Source: Shimia sp. (GTDB taxonomy: Bacteria; Pseudomonadota; Alphaproteobacteria; Rhodobacterales; Rhodobacteraceae). Taken from it: a stretch of DNA of 56,908 nt. Under the pieces are notes generated by a model that had not been told where the DNA came from, made no database searches, and was given only the letters and a program-made list of their open reading frames with translations. How positions within the stretch are numbered: the first letter of the stretch is position 1; the number at the start of each line of letters is the position of its first letter. Shown piece after piece: positions 24,186 through 32,319 of the stretch. A program made the position numbers and the translations under genes. The stretch covers positions 1 to 56,908 of the forward strand of contig NZ_JAKVCW010000022.1 of the NCBI RefSeq assembly GCF_022448905.1, read 5' to 3'.

Positions 24186-25319
24186 TTAGACGGGCTCAGC
24201 GACCTTCAGCGAAGCGCCCTCGGCCATGGCTCCAAGCTTTGCATAAGCAATCTCGGGGTCTACCGCGCCGTACCCTGCAAAGGTTCCAAACCCGCAGTCG
24301 CTACAAGCAATTACACGATCTTCGCCAACGATATCAGTGAAACGGGCCAACCGATCCGCGACAAGCTCGGGGTGCTCGACGAAGTTAGTCGTCGTGTCGA
24401 TAACACCTGGCAGTAGAACTTTGTCTTCCGGTATCTCGTCCTTGCGGGCGCGGAAAACCTTCCACTCGTGACCATGGCGCGGATTGGCATTCTCAAATGA
24501 GAGATACTTGGCGTCGATGGACATCAACGTGCTGAACACTTTGTCCATCGCAAGGTCCAACACATGCGGGCCTTCATAGTTCCCCCAACAGGCGTGTACG
24601 CGGACCTTTTCGCGTGGGACATCGCGCAACGCATGGTTCATCACCTCGACGTTCACCTTGGCAATCTTGATGAATTCATCATCGGAGAGCTCCGAGAAGA
24701 GCATCTGCCTGGAGAGAGCTAGGTCTGGGCAATCTAGTTGGACATCCAATCCTGCGGCCACAATCGTTTCGTATTCGGCCTTCAAGGCGTCGGCCAACGC
24801 TTCAAGATACGCCTCGCGAGACGGGTAATGTTGGTTGGGCAAAAACAATGCGACCACGCCAGGAGAAGCCGCATTCATGAACCCACGCTTAACGCCATGT
24901 TTCTCCATGGCAGCCTTGAGGTTTGCGATGTCCTTATTTAGGTCGTCATGCCCCATAGACATGATCTCACCTGTGCATTGCGGGCGAGAATAGGTGGCCG
25001 TACCACCGCTCTTTGAAAGCCGTTCCATATAGCTGGGGAAGAGCTTGAGATCTGCGGGCGCATTGCGCGGGCTGTCCCCGGAAAACCCTGTGTAACGATC
25101 TTTGACGTAGGTTGAGTACGAGATCTTCGAAGCTTCGCCGTCACTGACAATGTCGACGCCAGCCTCGACTTGGCGGCGCACGTTTTCATCGACCGCCTTG
25201 GTCATCGTCGCATCAAACTGCGCTTGGTCGTATGTTTCTCCGCGCTCTCTAGCGAACAAGAAATCCACGACTTCTTGAGTTCGTGGAAGTGACCCGACGT
25301 GCGTGGTGAGAAGTGGCAT
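24186..25319 (-). CDS. MetE-like cobalamin-independent methyltransferase family protein
   Basis: A 377-residue UROD/MetE-type barrel (PLLTTHVGSLPR at the start). The zinc-thiolate site is complete: His and Cys in RVHACWGNYEGP, Glu in YLSFENANPRHGHEW, and Cys in VIACSDCGFGTFAG. Such proteins move methyl or alkyl groups to or from thiols (methionine synthase C-terminal type or epoxyalkane:CoM-transferase type). The N-terminal MetE half is absent, so a full methionine synthase is unlikely. A GGAAG ribosome-binding site precedes the ATG. Confidence 0.83.
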   Translation of the reverse strand: MPLLTTHVGSLPRTQEVVDFLFARERGETYDQAQFDATMTKAVDENVRRQVEAGVDIVSDGEASKISYSTYVKDRYTGFSGDSPRNAPADLKLFPSYMERLSKSGGTATYSRPQCTGEIMSMGHDDLNKDIANLKAAMEKHGVKRGFMNAASPGVVALFLPNQHYPSREAYLEALADALKAEYETIVAAGLDVQLDCPDLALSRQMLFSELSDDEFIKIAKVNVEVMNHALRDVPREKVRVHACWGNYEGPHVLDLAMDKVFSTLMSIDAKYLSFENANPRHGHEWKVFRARKDEIPEDKVLLPGVIDTTTNFVEHPELVADRLARFTDIVGEDRVIACSDCGFGTFAGYGAVDPEIAYAKLGAMAEGASLKVAEPV

Positions 25320-25690
25320 AGATTTGGTGCTTCCTTTTTACTTGAATTGGGCAAAGCGAATGACTGATACAGCCTCGAGCTTGGTCTGATTATTTCAATA
25401 CGTAGATCGCTTTGCAAAGCACAATCGGTGAATTCTTTGAAGGCGTGTTTAGCATAGCAGTAAGAAAGGTGGTACAAGCGCATACGGACGCTGCGCGAGC
25501 GAAGGGCTAAAGTGCAAGGTCGGGTTTGTCTCGCATTGGCGCCGTTTAACCAAGTTGCGGCGATCGGCAGCTACGAGCCCAAAATGACCGATACGGCGCT
25601 ACACCGCGATGACGGCCCCGAGCCCTTAGTTCCAAATGCTGCACGCGAAACGAATGTCCGCTTGCCAACGACTCTCGAAGGACTTCTGGC
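25320..25690. repeat. gene-free stretch with a 50-bp dispersed module
   Basis: 25530-25579 matches the reverse complement of 48310-48359 with one mismatch. In one frame it reads LALAPFNQVAAIGSYEP in both places, but the flanking frames differ, so it is a repeat and not a gene. A GCTTTGCAAAGC palindrome lies at 25409-25420. No gene is seen. Confidence 0.75.
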
Positions 25691-26734
25691 CTAACGCCGA
25701 CCCAAAAGCCACACGAAGAACACTCCACCTATTAGCCCAGTGACGATGCCAATTGGCATATCCTCGGGTGCCATAATCGTCCGTGCAGCTATGTCTGCCC
25801 AGAGAAGGAAGATTGCGCCGATCAAAGCGGATGCTGGCAGTACTCGTGTATAGTCGCCCCCTACGATCATCCGCGCGATATGCGGGACCATCAATCCGAC
25901 AAAGCCGATGATGCCGGAGAAAGCGACCATGACACCGGTGATTATTGCACCAACCACAAATACGAGCAGACGGAATCGAGCAACTGGGATGCCGAGCGTC
26001 GAAGCCGTTTCGTCACCGACCGTCATCGCGTTGAGTTCGGCGGTCCGGCTCATCAGCCATGCGCCGCACAAGATCAAGATCGACAGCGGATAGACCAAGT
26101 GGTCCCATTGCGCCAACCCCAGACCGCCCAACATCCAGAACACTACAATGTGCGATGCGTGAGGCTCGCCCAGGAATATCAGACCGTTCGCCCCCGCCAT
26201 GATGATGAAGGAGACAGCGACCCCTGCGAGTACCAAGCGGTCAGCGCTTGCGGCGTCAGTGAGCCGAGATACCCCCAGTACAATGAAAGTCGCCACCAGC
26301 GCGCCAGCGAAGGCCAAAAGCGGTACAGTCAACAGTCCAAGGAAAAGTCCCGAATGCAAAAGGGCGAAGATCGCTCCGAACGCCCCTCCGGAAGAAATCC
26401 CGAGCAGGTGCGGATCTGCGAGTTGATTTCGTGTCACTGCTTGCAGGCTCGCACCAACGACAGCGAGACCAGCACCAACAAGGATGGCGAGCAATGCCCT
26501 CGGAAAGCGAATATCCCAGACAATAGCCTCACGACCCTTGCTCCAGGTCGGTTCAAAAAGACTAGGAGAGAGCTTGTTTGCCAGAACGCCCCACACAGTG
26601 CCAGTCGGAACAGAGACCGCTCCAACCGACACGGCGATGGAAAGAGAGGCAAGAAGGGCAACCAGCCCACCCACTGCGAGGACTACGTGCCGCCCCACCA
26701 TAAAGCGACGCAGCCGGAGGGCGACAACGCTCAT
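25691..26734 (-). CDS. FecCD-family ABC transporter permease
   Basis: A 347-residue, about ten-helix inner-membrane permease of the iron-siderophore/cobalamin class. FecCD landmarks include RFPRALLAILVGAGLAVVGA (LAVVGASLQAVTRNQLADP), GISSGGAFGA, the ATPase-contacting GFVGLMVPHIARM and the C-terminal DMPIGIVTGLIGGVFFVWLL. It lies 3 bp after the binding-protein gene and completes the importer. Given the Zur-type promoter upstream of the operon, the cargo is probably a zinc or other metal chelate rather than iron, but this is inference. Confidence 0.88.
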   Translation of the reverse strand: MSVVALRLRRFMVGRHVVLAVGGLVALLASLSIAVSVGAVSVPTGTVWGVLANKLSPSLFEPTWSKGREAIVWDIRFPRALLAILVGAGLAVVGASLQAVTRNQLADPHLLGISSGGAFGAIFALLHSGLFLGLLTVPLLAFAGALVATFIVLGVSRLTDAASADRLVLAGVAVSFIIMAGANGLIFLGEPHASHIVVFWMLGGLGLAQWDHLVYPLSILILCGAWLMSRTAELNAMTVGDETASTLGIPVARFRLLVFVVGAIITGVMVAFSGIIGFVGLMVPHIARMIVGGDYTRVLPASALIGAIFLLWADIAARTIMAPEDMPIGIVTGLIGGVFFVWLLGRR

Positions 26735-26737
26735 GGA

Positions 26738-27673
26738 TCATTCAGCCCAGAATGCTTCGGCCAAGGTCTTGACCGCTTGGATGTTGCGCGGACCTGGTGT
26801 GGCCTCGACGTATTCAAGAGTGACGAAGCGTTCGTTCTTGACCGCTTCCATATCTGCGAAGGCCGGGTTTGACATCATGAACGCGCGCTTTTGTTCGGCG
26901 GTTACGTTGCCGTAGTTGACGATGACGATAATCTCCGGGTTCTGCTCCACCACTTCTTCCCAGGTGACGGTGCCCCAGCTTTTCTCAAAGCCGTTCATCA
27001 CGTTTGTACCGCCCGCAGCTTCAATAAGGGCGGTTGGCATCGCGTAGAGACCTGCCGTGAAGGGCTTGTCTTCACCGCTGTCGTAGACAAAAACACGTGG
27101 CGGCTCTCCAGTTTCTAAGTCGCCTTTAAACGCTGCGAGTTCGGTCTTATACCCTTCGACCAATTCCTCAGCTTTTTCTTCCACGCCGAAGATTTTCCCG
27201 AGGTTTATTAGGTCGGCGTACATGTCGTCCATGCTTGCGCGACCTTTCTCCATGATATGGGTGCAACTCTCAGTCAGCTCATAGACCTGAACGCCAAAGG
27301 GCTCCAAGGTCTCTGGTGTGACGTCCCCGCCGACCTTCATCCCGTAGTTCCAGCCCGCAAAGAAAAAGTCTGCGTCAGCTCCGACGATGACTTCTTTGGA
27401 CGGGTATTTGGCCGAGAGTTCGGGCAGCTCTTCCACACCCGCTCGCATCTCTTCGTCGAGCGTTTTCCAGCCAGAGATGCCCGTATAGCCGACCATCCGA
27501 TCATCCAGTCCAAGCACCAACATCATCTCGGTTAGGTTTACGTCATTTGATATCGCCCGCTCAGGCGGCGTCTCGAATGTCACGCTGCGATTGCAGCTTT
27601 GAACAGTTGTTTCAGCGAAGGCGAGACCTGCTGTCAGGCTGAGTGCAACGGCTCCGAGCGCGATGTTTTTCAT
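26738..27673 (-). CDS. periplasmic metal-chelate binding protein of ABC importer
   Basis: A 311-residue BtuF/FhuD-type binding protein. It has a Sec signal peptide (MKNIALGAVALSLTAGLAFA), then the first lobe (ERAISNDVNLTEMMLVLGLDDRMVGYTG), a rigid linking helix, and the second lobe (WEEVVEQNPEIIVIVNYGN). The start at 27673 has an AAGGAA site; the longer frame to 27850 overlaps the ATPase gene and is spurious. It would capture a metal complex and pass it to the FecCD permease. Confidence 0.87.
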   Translation of the reverse strand: MKNIALGAVALSLTAGLAFAETTVQSCNRSVTFETPPERAISNDVNLTEMMLVLGLDDRMVGYTGISGWKTLDEEMRAGVEELPELSAKYPSKEVIVGADADFFFAGWNYGMKVGGDVTPETLEPFGVQVYELTESCTHIMEKGRASMDDMYADLINLGKIFGVEEKAEELVEGYKTELAAFKGDLETGEPPRVFVYDSGEDKPFTAGLYAMPTALIEAAGGTNVMNGFEKSWGTVTWEEVVEQNPEIIVIVNYGNVTAEQKRAFMMSNPAFADMEAVKNERFVTLEYVEATPGPRNIQAVKTLAEAFWAE

Positions 27674-27690
27674 CTCGTGATTCCTTAGTC

Positions 27691-28524
27691 CTAAAGGTGG
27701 AATGTCATGTGTTTGGTATTGCTGGGCGCGAGGTGTTCCTGCCGGGCTGTGACGCAGAAAGCGCCAGAGAGCGTATCTTCTGTGAAGACGGTATCTGGTG
27801 GTCCAAAGCCAAGTGGATGTCCCCCTTGCAACAGCAGTACGTCGTCGCACACCTCGGCGGCCATATTCAGATCATGCAGAGATGTGACGATGGTGAGAGG
27901 CAGGCCTTTGATTAGCGCCAGGATTTCCAGCTGATGGCGGATATCCAAGTGATTGGTCGGTTCATCCAAGATGAGGAGCTTCGGTTGTTGCGCCAAGGCG
28001 CGCGCGACCATAACCCGCTGCCGTTCGCCGCCCGACAATGTTCCGAGATGCCGTTCTGCGAACCCGCCAAGGTCCAGCTGATCCAAGGCGTTTACCACGA
28101 CCTCCGCATCATTTTGACCAGAGGTACCACCAAACCCTTTGCGGTGTGGTGTGCGGCCGAGAGCGACGATCTCTCCGACAGTCAGCGCAAAGTCCGTTGG
28201 CTGCTCTTGCAAAACAGCCGCAACCTTTTGTGCCACCTCTTTTGCCGATGCTGACCAGATATCGGTGTGATCAATTTCAACGCAGCCGGTCACTGGCCTG
28301 TTGTAGCGATAGAGCAATCTCAGAAGCGTTGATTTCCCTGCGCCATTAGGGCCGACGACGCCAAGCACGCGTCCGGGTGCGAGGTCGAAACTAACCGGAT
28401 GAAGTATTATCTTATTGCTTTTGGCAGCCCGCCAACTCGCTTTCTTTACCGAGAGATGCGCTGCCGCCGTTTCCCTTACTTGCTGAGAGCTGAACCGGTC
28501 GAGGGCGTCAACTGTATCCTTCAT
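27691..28524 (-). CDS. ABC transporter ATPase for metal-chelate import
   Basis: A 277-residue FepC/FecE-type ATPase with Walker A GPNGAGKSTLL, signature LSGGERQRV, Walker B LLILDEPTNHLD and an H-loop (TSLHDLNMA). Its ATG overlaps the DUF1636 stop codon, so DUF1636, ATPase, binding protein and permease form one operon read from 28940. No outer-membrane TonB receptor gene is in the window. Confidence 0.9.
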   Translation of the reverse strand: MKDTVDALDRFSSQQVRETAAAHLSVKKASWRAAKSNKIILHPVSFDLAPGRVLGVVGPNGAGKSTLLRLLYRYNRPVTGCVEIDHTDIWSASAKEVAQKVAAVLQEQPTDFALTVGEIVALGRTPHRKGFGGTSGQNDAEVVVNALDQLDLGGFAERHLGTLSGGERQRVMVARALAQQPKLLILDEPTNHLDIRHQLEILALIKGLPLTIVTSLHDLNMAAEVCDDVLLLQGGHPLGFGPPDTVFTEDTLSGAFCVTARQEHLAPSNTKHMTFHL

Positions 28525-28940
28525 GTCTCAACCAATTCCAGATCGTGTATGAGGGACAATTGGCTGCCAACGGGCGGGAGCCGACCGAGAATGCTCGATT
28601 GAAGTTCTTCAGGGCGTTCCTTGCGTTCGAGAAAACCCTCGGGCGCATCGGAATACAGGGACACAAGATCGAAAAGCGCCTCAACATGTCTTTCGTTGTT
28701 GGGGTCGAGATCACCAAATACGTAAGTGAACCGCTGCTCACCTGTCAGCGATACGATGCAAGGTCGCTTGCACTGGCTCATGCAGTGCACGCCGCGAAGT
28801 TGCATCTCCGGCCAGCCACGCTCCTTCCGTTTTACCGCAATGCGTCTTGCCAAGCGCGCGCCGCCCCGTGTGCCATTTACACTCTCACGGCCGTCGCGAC
28901 ACGTCATGCAGATCGACAAAACCGGATTCGCTGTACTCAC
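28521..28940 (-). CDS. DUF1636 metal-binding-type protein
   Basis: A 139-residue protein with cysteine clusters ICMTCRDG near the start and HCMSQCKRPC around residue 55, then FTYVFGDLDP, the pattern of DUF1636. The function is unknown; such genes sit with cobalamin/zinc COG0523 clusters. I start it at GTG 28940 because GGGAGG lies 9 bases before and MSTANPVLSICMTC is the usual beginning. The ATG at 28976 lies inside the proposed operator. It is first in the importer operon. Confidence 0.8.
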   Translation of the reverse strand: MSTANPVLSICMTCRDGRESVNGTRGGARLARRIAVKRKERGWPEMQLRGVHCMSQCKRPCIVSLTGEQRFTYVFGDLDPNNERHVEALFDLVSLYSDAPEGFLERKERPEELQSSILGRLPPVGSQLSLIHDLELVET

Positions 28941-28960
28941 GTCCCAAATGCCTCCCAGAA

Positions 28961-28975
28961 TGTAACGTTGCAACA
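28961..28975. promoter_or_regulatory. Zur-type operator candidate (importer locus)
   Basis: TGTAACGTTGCAACA lies in an extended dyad (AATGT..ACATT, 28959-28977) between DUF1636 and the second Fur-like gene. Its reverse complement shares TGTTRYAAMGTWACA with the site at 20488. Confidence 0.65.
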
Positions 28976-28984
28976 TTGCGTCTA

Positions 28985-29001
28985 GTAACTGTGCTTGTTA
29001 C
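28985..29001. promoter_or_regulatory. second inverted repeat in the importer/Zur promoter
   Basis: GTAAC-N7-GTTAC is a perfect 5-bp dyad 10 bp from the first operator candidate and about 37 bp before the fur-like start. It may be a second Fur/Zur dimer site. Confidence 0.5.
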
Positions 29002-29037
29002 GTTTCGTCAAGGGCAAGAATTTTGGGAGGCTATGCT

Positions 29038-29442
29038 ATGGATAATTGCTCAAAGCGCATCACTCATGCGGATCGTGTGTTCAAGTATCTGCGGTCGCAG
29101 GATCGCCCGGTATCTGCCTACGACATTCTGGAAGGGCTCCGAGACGACGGCGTGACAGCTTCAACAACGGTTTATCGTGCTTTGGAGAAGCTCCTGGAAG
29201 CAGGGAAAGTCCACCGCATCGAGTCGCTCAATGCATGGACTGTTTGCTGTGGCGGACACGATGGAAAGACACCGGTTTTTGCCATCTGCGATGACTGCGG
29301 AACCGTAGCCGAGTATGTCGATGACGACTTCGCAGACAGCATCGCAGGTCTATCTAAGCGAACAGGTTTCGCACCCAATCATTCAGTTTTGGAACTCCAC
29401 GGCCGCTGCAGCGACTGCGGCGCAACCGTATCACCTCATTGA
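29038..29442 (+). CDS. second Fur-family regulator, Zur-like
   Basis: A 134-residue Fur protein. A winged helix ([28 protein letters not shown]) is followed by [16 protein letters not shown] and two CxxC pairs ([16 protein letters not shown]). It is clearly related to the regulator at 17366, sharing VHR.ESL, CDxCGTV, a TGF motif and LHGxCSxC. A GGAGG site lies 7 bases before the ATG. Being divergent from the importer and first in a COG0523 operon, it is likely the local metal repressor. Whether both regulators sense zinc is open. Confidence 0.87.
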   Translation: MDNCSKRITHADRVFKYLRSQDRPVSAYDILEGLRDDGVTASTTVYRALEKLLEAGKVHRIESLNAWTVCCGGHDGKTPVFAICDDCGTVAEYVDDDFADSIAGLSKRTGFAPNHSVLELHGRCSDCGATVSPH

Positions 29443-29453
29443 AAGGACACCCC

Positions 29454-30422
29454 ATGGACCAAGCTGCTCAGGTTCCCGTCACCGTTCTCACAGGCTTCCT
29501 TGGAGCCGGAAAGACCACGCTCCTCAACCGTATTTTGACGGAACGGCACGGCAAGAAGTACGCCGTGATCGTGAATGAATTTGGCGAGGAAGGCATCGAC
29601 AACGATCTTGTGGTGGATGCCGACGAAGAAGTCTTCGAGATGAACAATGGATGCATTTGCTGCACGGTGCGTGGGGACCTCATCCGTATTTTGGGCGGCC
29701 TCATGAAGCGGGCAGACAAGTTCGATGCGATCATCGTTGAAACGACCGGTCTGGCTGATCCGGCTCCAGTTGCACAGACCTTCTTCGTTGATCAGGACGT
29801 TGCCGACCGTACAAAGCTCGATGCAATAGTGACCGTCGCAGATGCAGTCCACCTCAGCGATCAACTGGGCGAGCACCACGAGGCTGAAGAACAGATCGCG
29901 TTCGCGGACATCGTGCTTTTAAACAAGACAGACCTTGTTGAAGCTGAGGGCTTGGGCCGCGTCGAATACCGTATCCGCAAGATCAACCCCTACGCCAAGA
30001 TTATCCGTACAGAGCATTGCGGCGCTGATCTGGAAGAGGTGATCGGGCTCAACGCCTTTAGTCTTGAGCGCGTTCTGGAGGTCGAACCGGACTTCCTTAC
30101 ATCAGATCACGACCATGAGCACGACGACGATGTAAAAAGCATCTCGCTGACATCAGACGTGCCGCTTGATCTCGAAAAGTTTCAGACGTGGTTCGGGCAG
30201 CTTCTACAGACGCGCGGGCAAGACATTCTGCGTTCCAAGGGTATCCTAGAATTCAAAGGAGAGGATGATCGCTTTGTGTTCCAGGGCGTACACATGCTGA
30301 TGGATGGCTCGCCCATGGGTGCCTGGCCAGAAGGGGCACGTCAGTCGCGCATCGTCTTTATCGGCCGCGACCTTGATACCATGAGCCTTGAGGAAGGCTT
30401 CAACGCGTGTCAAGCAGCATGA
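29454..30422 (+). CDS. second COG0523 GTPase metal chaperone
   Basis: A 322-residue G3E GTPase with Walker [10 protein letters not shown], metal motif [18 protein letters not shown], and a canonical NKTDL guanine motif. A His/Asp-rich stretch (DHDHEHDDD, about residue 222) would bind metal, and a CobW C-terminal domain follows. It starts 11 bp after the Zur-like gene with AAAGGA upstream. Compared with the GTPase at 19358 it has the His-rich loop and a more standard NKxD, so the two probably serve different clients or steps. Confidence 0.9.
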   Translation: MDQAAQVPVTVLTGFLGAGKTTLLNRILTERHGKKYAVIVNEFGEEGIDNDLVVDADEEVFEMNNGCICCTVRGDLIRILGGLMKRADKFDAIIVETTGLADPAPVAQTFFVDQDVADRTKLDAIVTVADAVHLSDQLGEHHEAEEQIAFADIVLLNKTDLVEAEGLGRVEYRIRKINPYAKIIRTEHCGADLEEVIGLNAFSLERVLEVEPDFLTSDHDHEHDDDVKSISLTSDVPLDLEKFQTWFGQLLQTRGQDILRSKGILEFKGEDDRFVFQGVHMLMDGSPMGAWPEGARQSRIVFIGRDLDTMSLEEGFNACQAA

Positions 30423-31474
30423 TGGCTGAAGCCGTTCGAACCAACCCAAGACGCGATGGCTTCGCTTCTACGCAATTAGAGCGGGAAGGTCTGAGCCTCG
30501 ACATTGGTGCGCCTGTAACCGGCGCGGTTGTCATGGGTTCGTGCATCGCGGCTGGATTGGGTGACGGTACAATACTCATCTTCGAACCGGAGAGCCCACC
30601 CAAGGTAGTAGAAGCGCATCACGGTGCTGTCCTGTGCATCACCGCTGATCCAAAGACAGCCTCCATCTTCACCGGCGGCGATGATGGGCGGTTCCTTCGA
30701 ACTACATTGGACGGCACAGTCAACGAAATAGCGAGCTTTGGGGGCCGTTGGGTGGACTGCGTGGCGGCAGGACCGAAATTGATTGCTTGCTCTTCGGGCA
30801 AGACTGCAACGGTTTGGACCGAAGGCGAGACACAACCTCGTTCCTTCGAACATCCAAGTACCGTCGGCGGATTGGCTTTCGATCCTAAAGGGCGTCGTTT
30901 GGCCGTTGGCCACTATGGAGGTGCCACGGTTTGGGAAAGGGGCAGTCGTCGCTGGAAATCGACCAGTCTCAAATGGAAGGGTTCACATGGGGCGGTGACT
31001 TTTAGCCCCGATGGAAAATGCGTTGTCACTTCAATGCAAGAGAATGCGATGCACGGATGGCGTTTGCGCGACAAGGCTGACATGCGGATGTCCGGGTATC
31101 CGGCGAAGGTGAAAGACTTCATATGGATGGGTAGCGCCCCGTTCTTGGCGACTTCTGGCGCAGACGAAGCAGTCTGTTGGCCGTTCGACGGCAAAGATGG
31201 TCCAATGGGCCGTTCGCCAGCAACTTGTTGCTATGGAGGTAAGCAAGTCTGCACCGCTGTCGCCGGGATGCTAGGCCATGATGCGCTACTCGCAGGTTTT
31301 GCCGACGGGGCGGTGTTGGCCGGTCGGGCATCTGAAGACGCCGAAGACTTTGTTGTGAAGGGGTCCAGCGGCTCTCCCATTGCGGCGCTCGCCATTACTT
31401 CGGACGCGTGGCTTTTTGTCGGCGAGGAGTCTGGCCGTATTCTCTGGGTGCGCCTTGGCGGGGGCGAAAAATGA
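30419..31474 (+). CDS. WD40-repeat beta-propeller protein
   Basis: A 351-residue protein overlapping the COG0523 stop (ATGA). Repeating blades are visible, e.g. [40 protein letters not shown] and [20 protein letters not shown], each ending in a Trp-containing or GG-type strand. There is no signal peptide, so it should be cytoplasmic, and beta-propellers usually serve as interaction platforms. Its strict coupling to the GTPase suggests it is a partner that presents client proteins or holds the complex. That role is inference. Confidence 0.82.
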   Translation: MMAEAVRTNPRRDGFASTQLEREGLSLDIGAPVTGAVVMGSCIAAGLGDGTILIFEPESPPKVVEAHHGAVLCITADPKTASIFTGGDDGRFLRTTLDGTVNEIASFGGRWVDCVAAGPKLIACSSGKTATVWTEGETQPRSFEHPSTVGGLAFDPKGRRLAVGHYGGATVWERGSRRWKSTSLKWKGSHGAVTFSPDGKCVVTSMQENAMHGWRLRDKADMRMSGYPAKVKDFIWMGSAPFLATSGADEAVCWPFDGKDGPMGRSPATCCYGGKQVCTAVAGMLGHDALLAGFADGAVLAGRASEDAEDFVVKGSSGSPIAALAITSDAWLFVGEESGRILWVRLGGGEK

Positions 31475-31737
31475 AGAACATGTTTGCGCCGCGCGGACGT
31501 TCGTCAGGGCGTGCTGCCGAAATCAAAGTCTGGGTAAGTGAACATCTCGGCCTGGGTGAAAACGACCTTGTGTCTGTAGCAGAACTCACATGTCACGAGC
31601 CGTGCTGCCCACCGGTTGAAACCGTCGTGACTGTGCATCGCGATGACGGTGACCGAGGGTCTTGGAAAGTCCACAAGCCCATGTCGGAAGTCTGCGAACC
31701 TGACATAATCGACGCTTTATTTAGTGCGAAAGCCTAG
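31471..31737 (+). CDS. small Cys-motif protein linked to COG0523 (copy B)
   Basis: An 88-residue protein whose ATG overlaps the WD40 stop codon. The core VSVAELTCHEPCCPPVETVV has three Cys in a CxxxxCC pattern and is followed by WKVHKPMSEVCEPDIIDALF. It is a homologue of the protein at 21714, which keeps two of these Cys. It is soluble, with an Arg-rich N-terminus. The function is unknown; synteny points to metal handling with the GTPase. Confidence 0.75.
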   Translation: MKNMFAPRGRSSGRAAEIKVWVSEHLGLGENDLVSVAELTCHEPCCPPVETVVTVHRDDGDRGSWKVHKPMSEVCEPDIIDALFSAKA

Positions 31738-31865
31738 TTTCAATCATTTGGTTCAAACTAATTCGGCCGGAAAATTCGACGGCAGCGATCAAAGAGAACA
31801 GGCCATACTAAACCGGACTCGCCACGTTTGTTGATCTACCACTTTCAAACAATAAGTTCAGTTCC

Positions 31866-32051
31866 ATGAAAAAGCGGAAAAGCCCCTGCATCGATGTTTG
31901 TGAGTTTACAGGCCCTAGTGGCTGGTGTGTTGGCTGCGGTCGCACGCGGGAGGAATGCGCAAAATGGAAGAAATTGAAGCCCTACGAAGCGAAGATCATT
32001 GAGAAGGAACTCATTCGTCGCATGTCGAAGATAACCCAAAGCACCGCCTAA
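31866..32051 (+). CDS. DUF1289 protein
   Basis: A 61-residue protein with the DUF1289 layout: SPCIDVCEFTGPSGWCVGCGRTREE followed by a Trp-containing basic helix (CAKWKKLKPYE). The four N-terminal cysteines probably bind a metal. The function is unknown. It stands alone 128 bp after the COG0523 operon on the same strand. Confidence 0.85.
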   Translation: MKKRKSPCIDVCEFTGPSGWCVGCGRTREECAKWKKLKPYEAKIIEKELIRRMSKITQSTA

Positions 32052-32137
32052 GGCGATCTATCGCGATTGGAGTGGGTTCGGAATGTCTCCTTCTGAGGTG
32101 TAAGCGGACCTTCCGCAGCTTGAATGCAATGGCAGCA

Positions 32138-32319
32138 ATGTCCCGTCCTTTCCCGTTCGATGACAATTGGCGGCTGCACCTGCGGCGAAGGGCGGCTTTT
32201 CCAAGTGCGCGTGCGGCACGAAACCTGTGCAAAGCCCTAAAATCCGACGATTTTGCAAATTCTGCTTTCTGCGCATTGCCGACATTGGGACATCGCGCAG
32301 CATCGGCCAAAGTGGGCTT
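32138..32319. repeat. dispersed repeat copy 2, left flank of the IS
   Basis: 32138-32280 is the reverse complement of about 5048-5190. It continues into GCATTGCCGACATTGGGACA...AAAGTGGGCT (to 32319), which is repeated at 48406-48450. The IS begins exactly where this similarity stops. Confidence 0.8.

Noticed and set aside
25409..25420. GCTTTGCAAAGC as another copy of the dispersed palindrome
   Set aside because: Only the 10-bp core matches and the neighbouring GCGCA and GGCAGC blocks are missing.
25512..25694. Small protein containing LALAPFNQVAAIGSYEP
   Set aside because: The same peptide arises at 48.3 kb in a different flanking frame and on the other strand; it is a 50-bp DNA repeat, not a gene.
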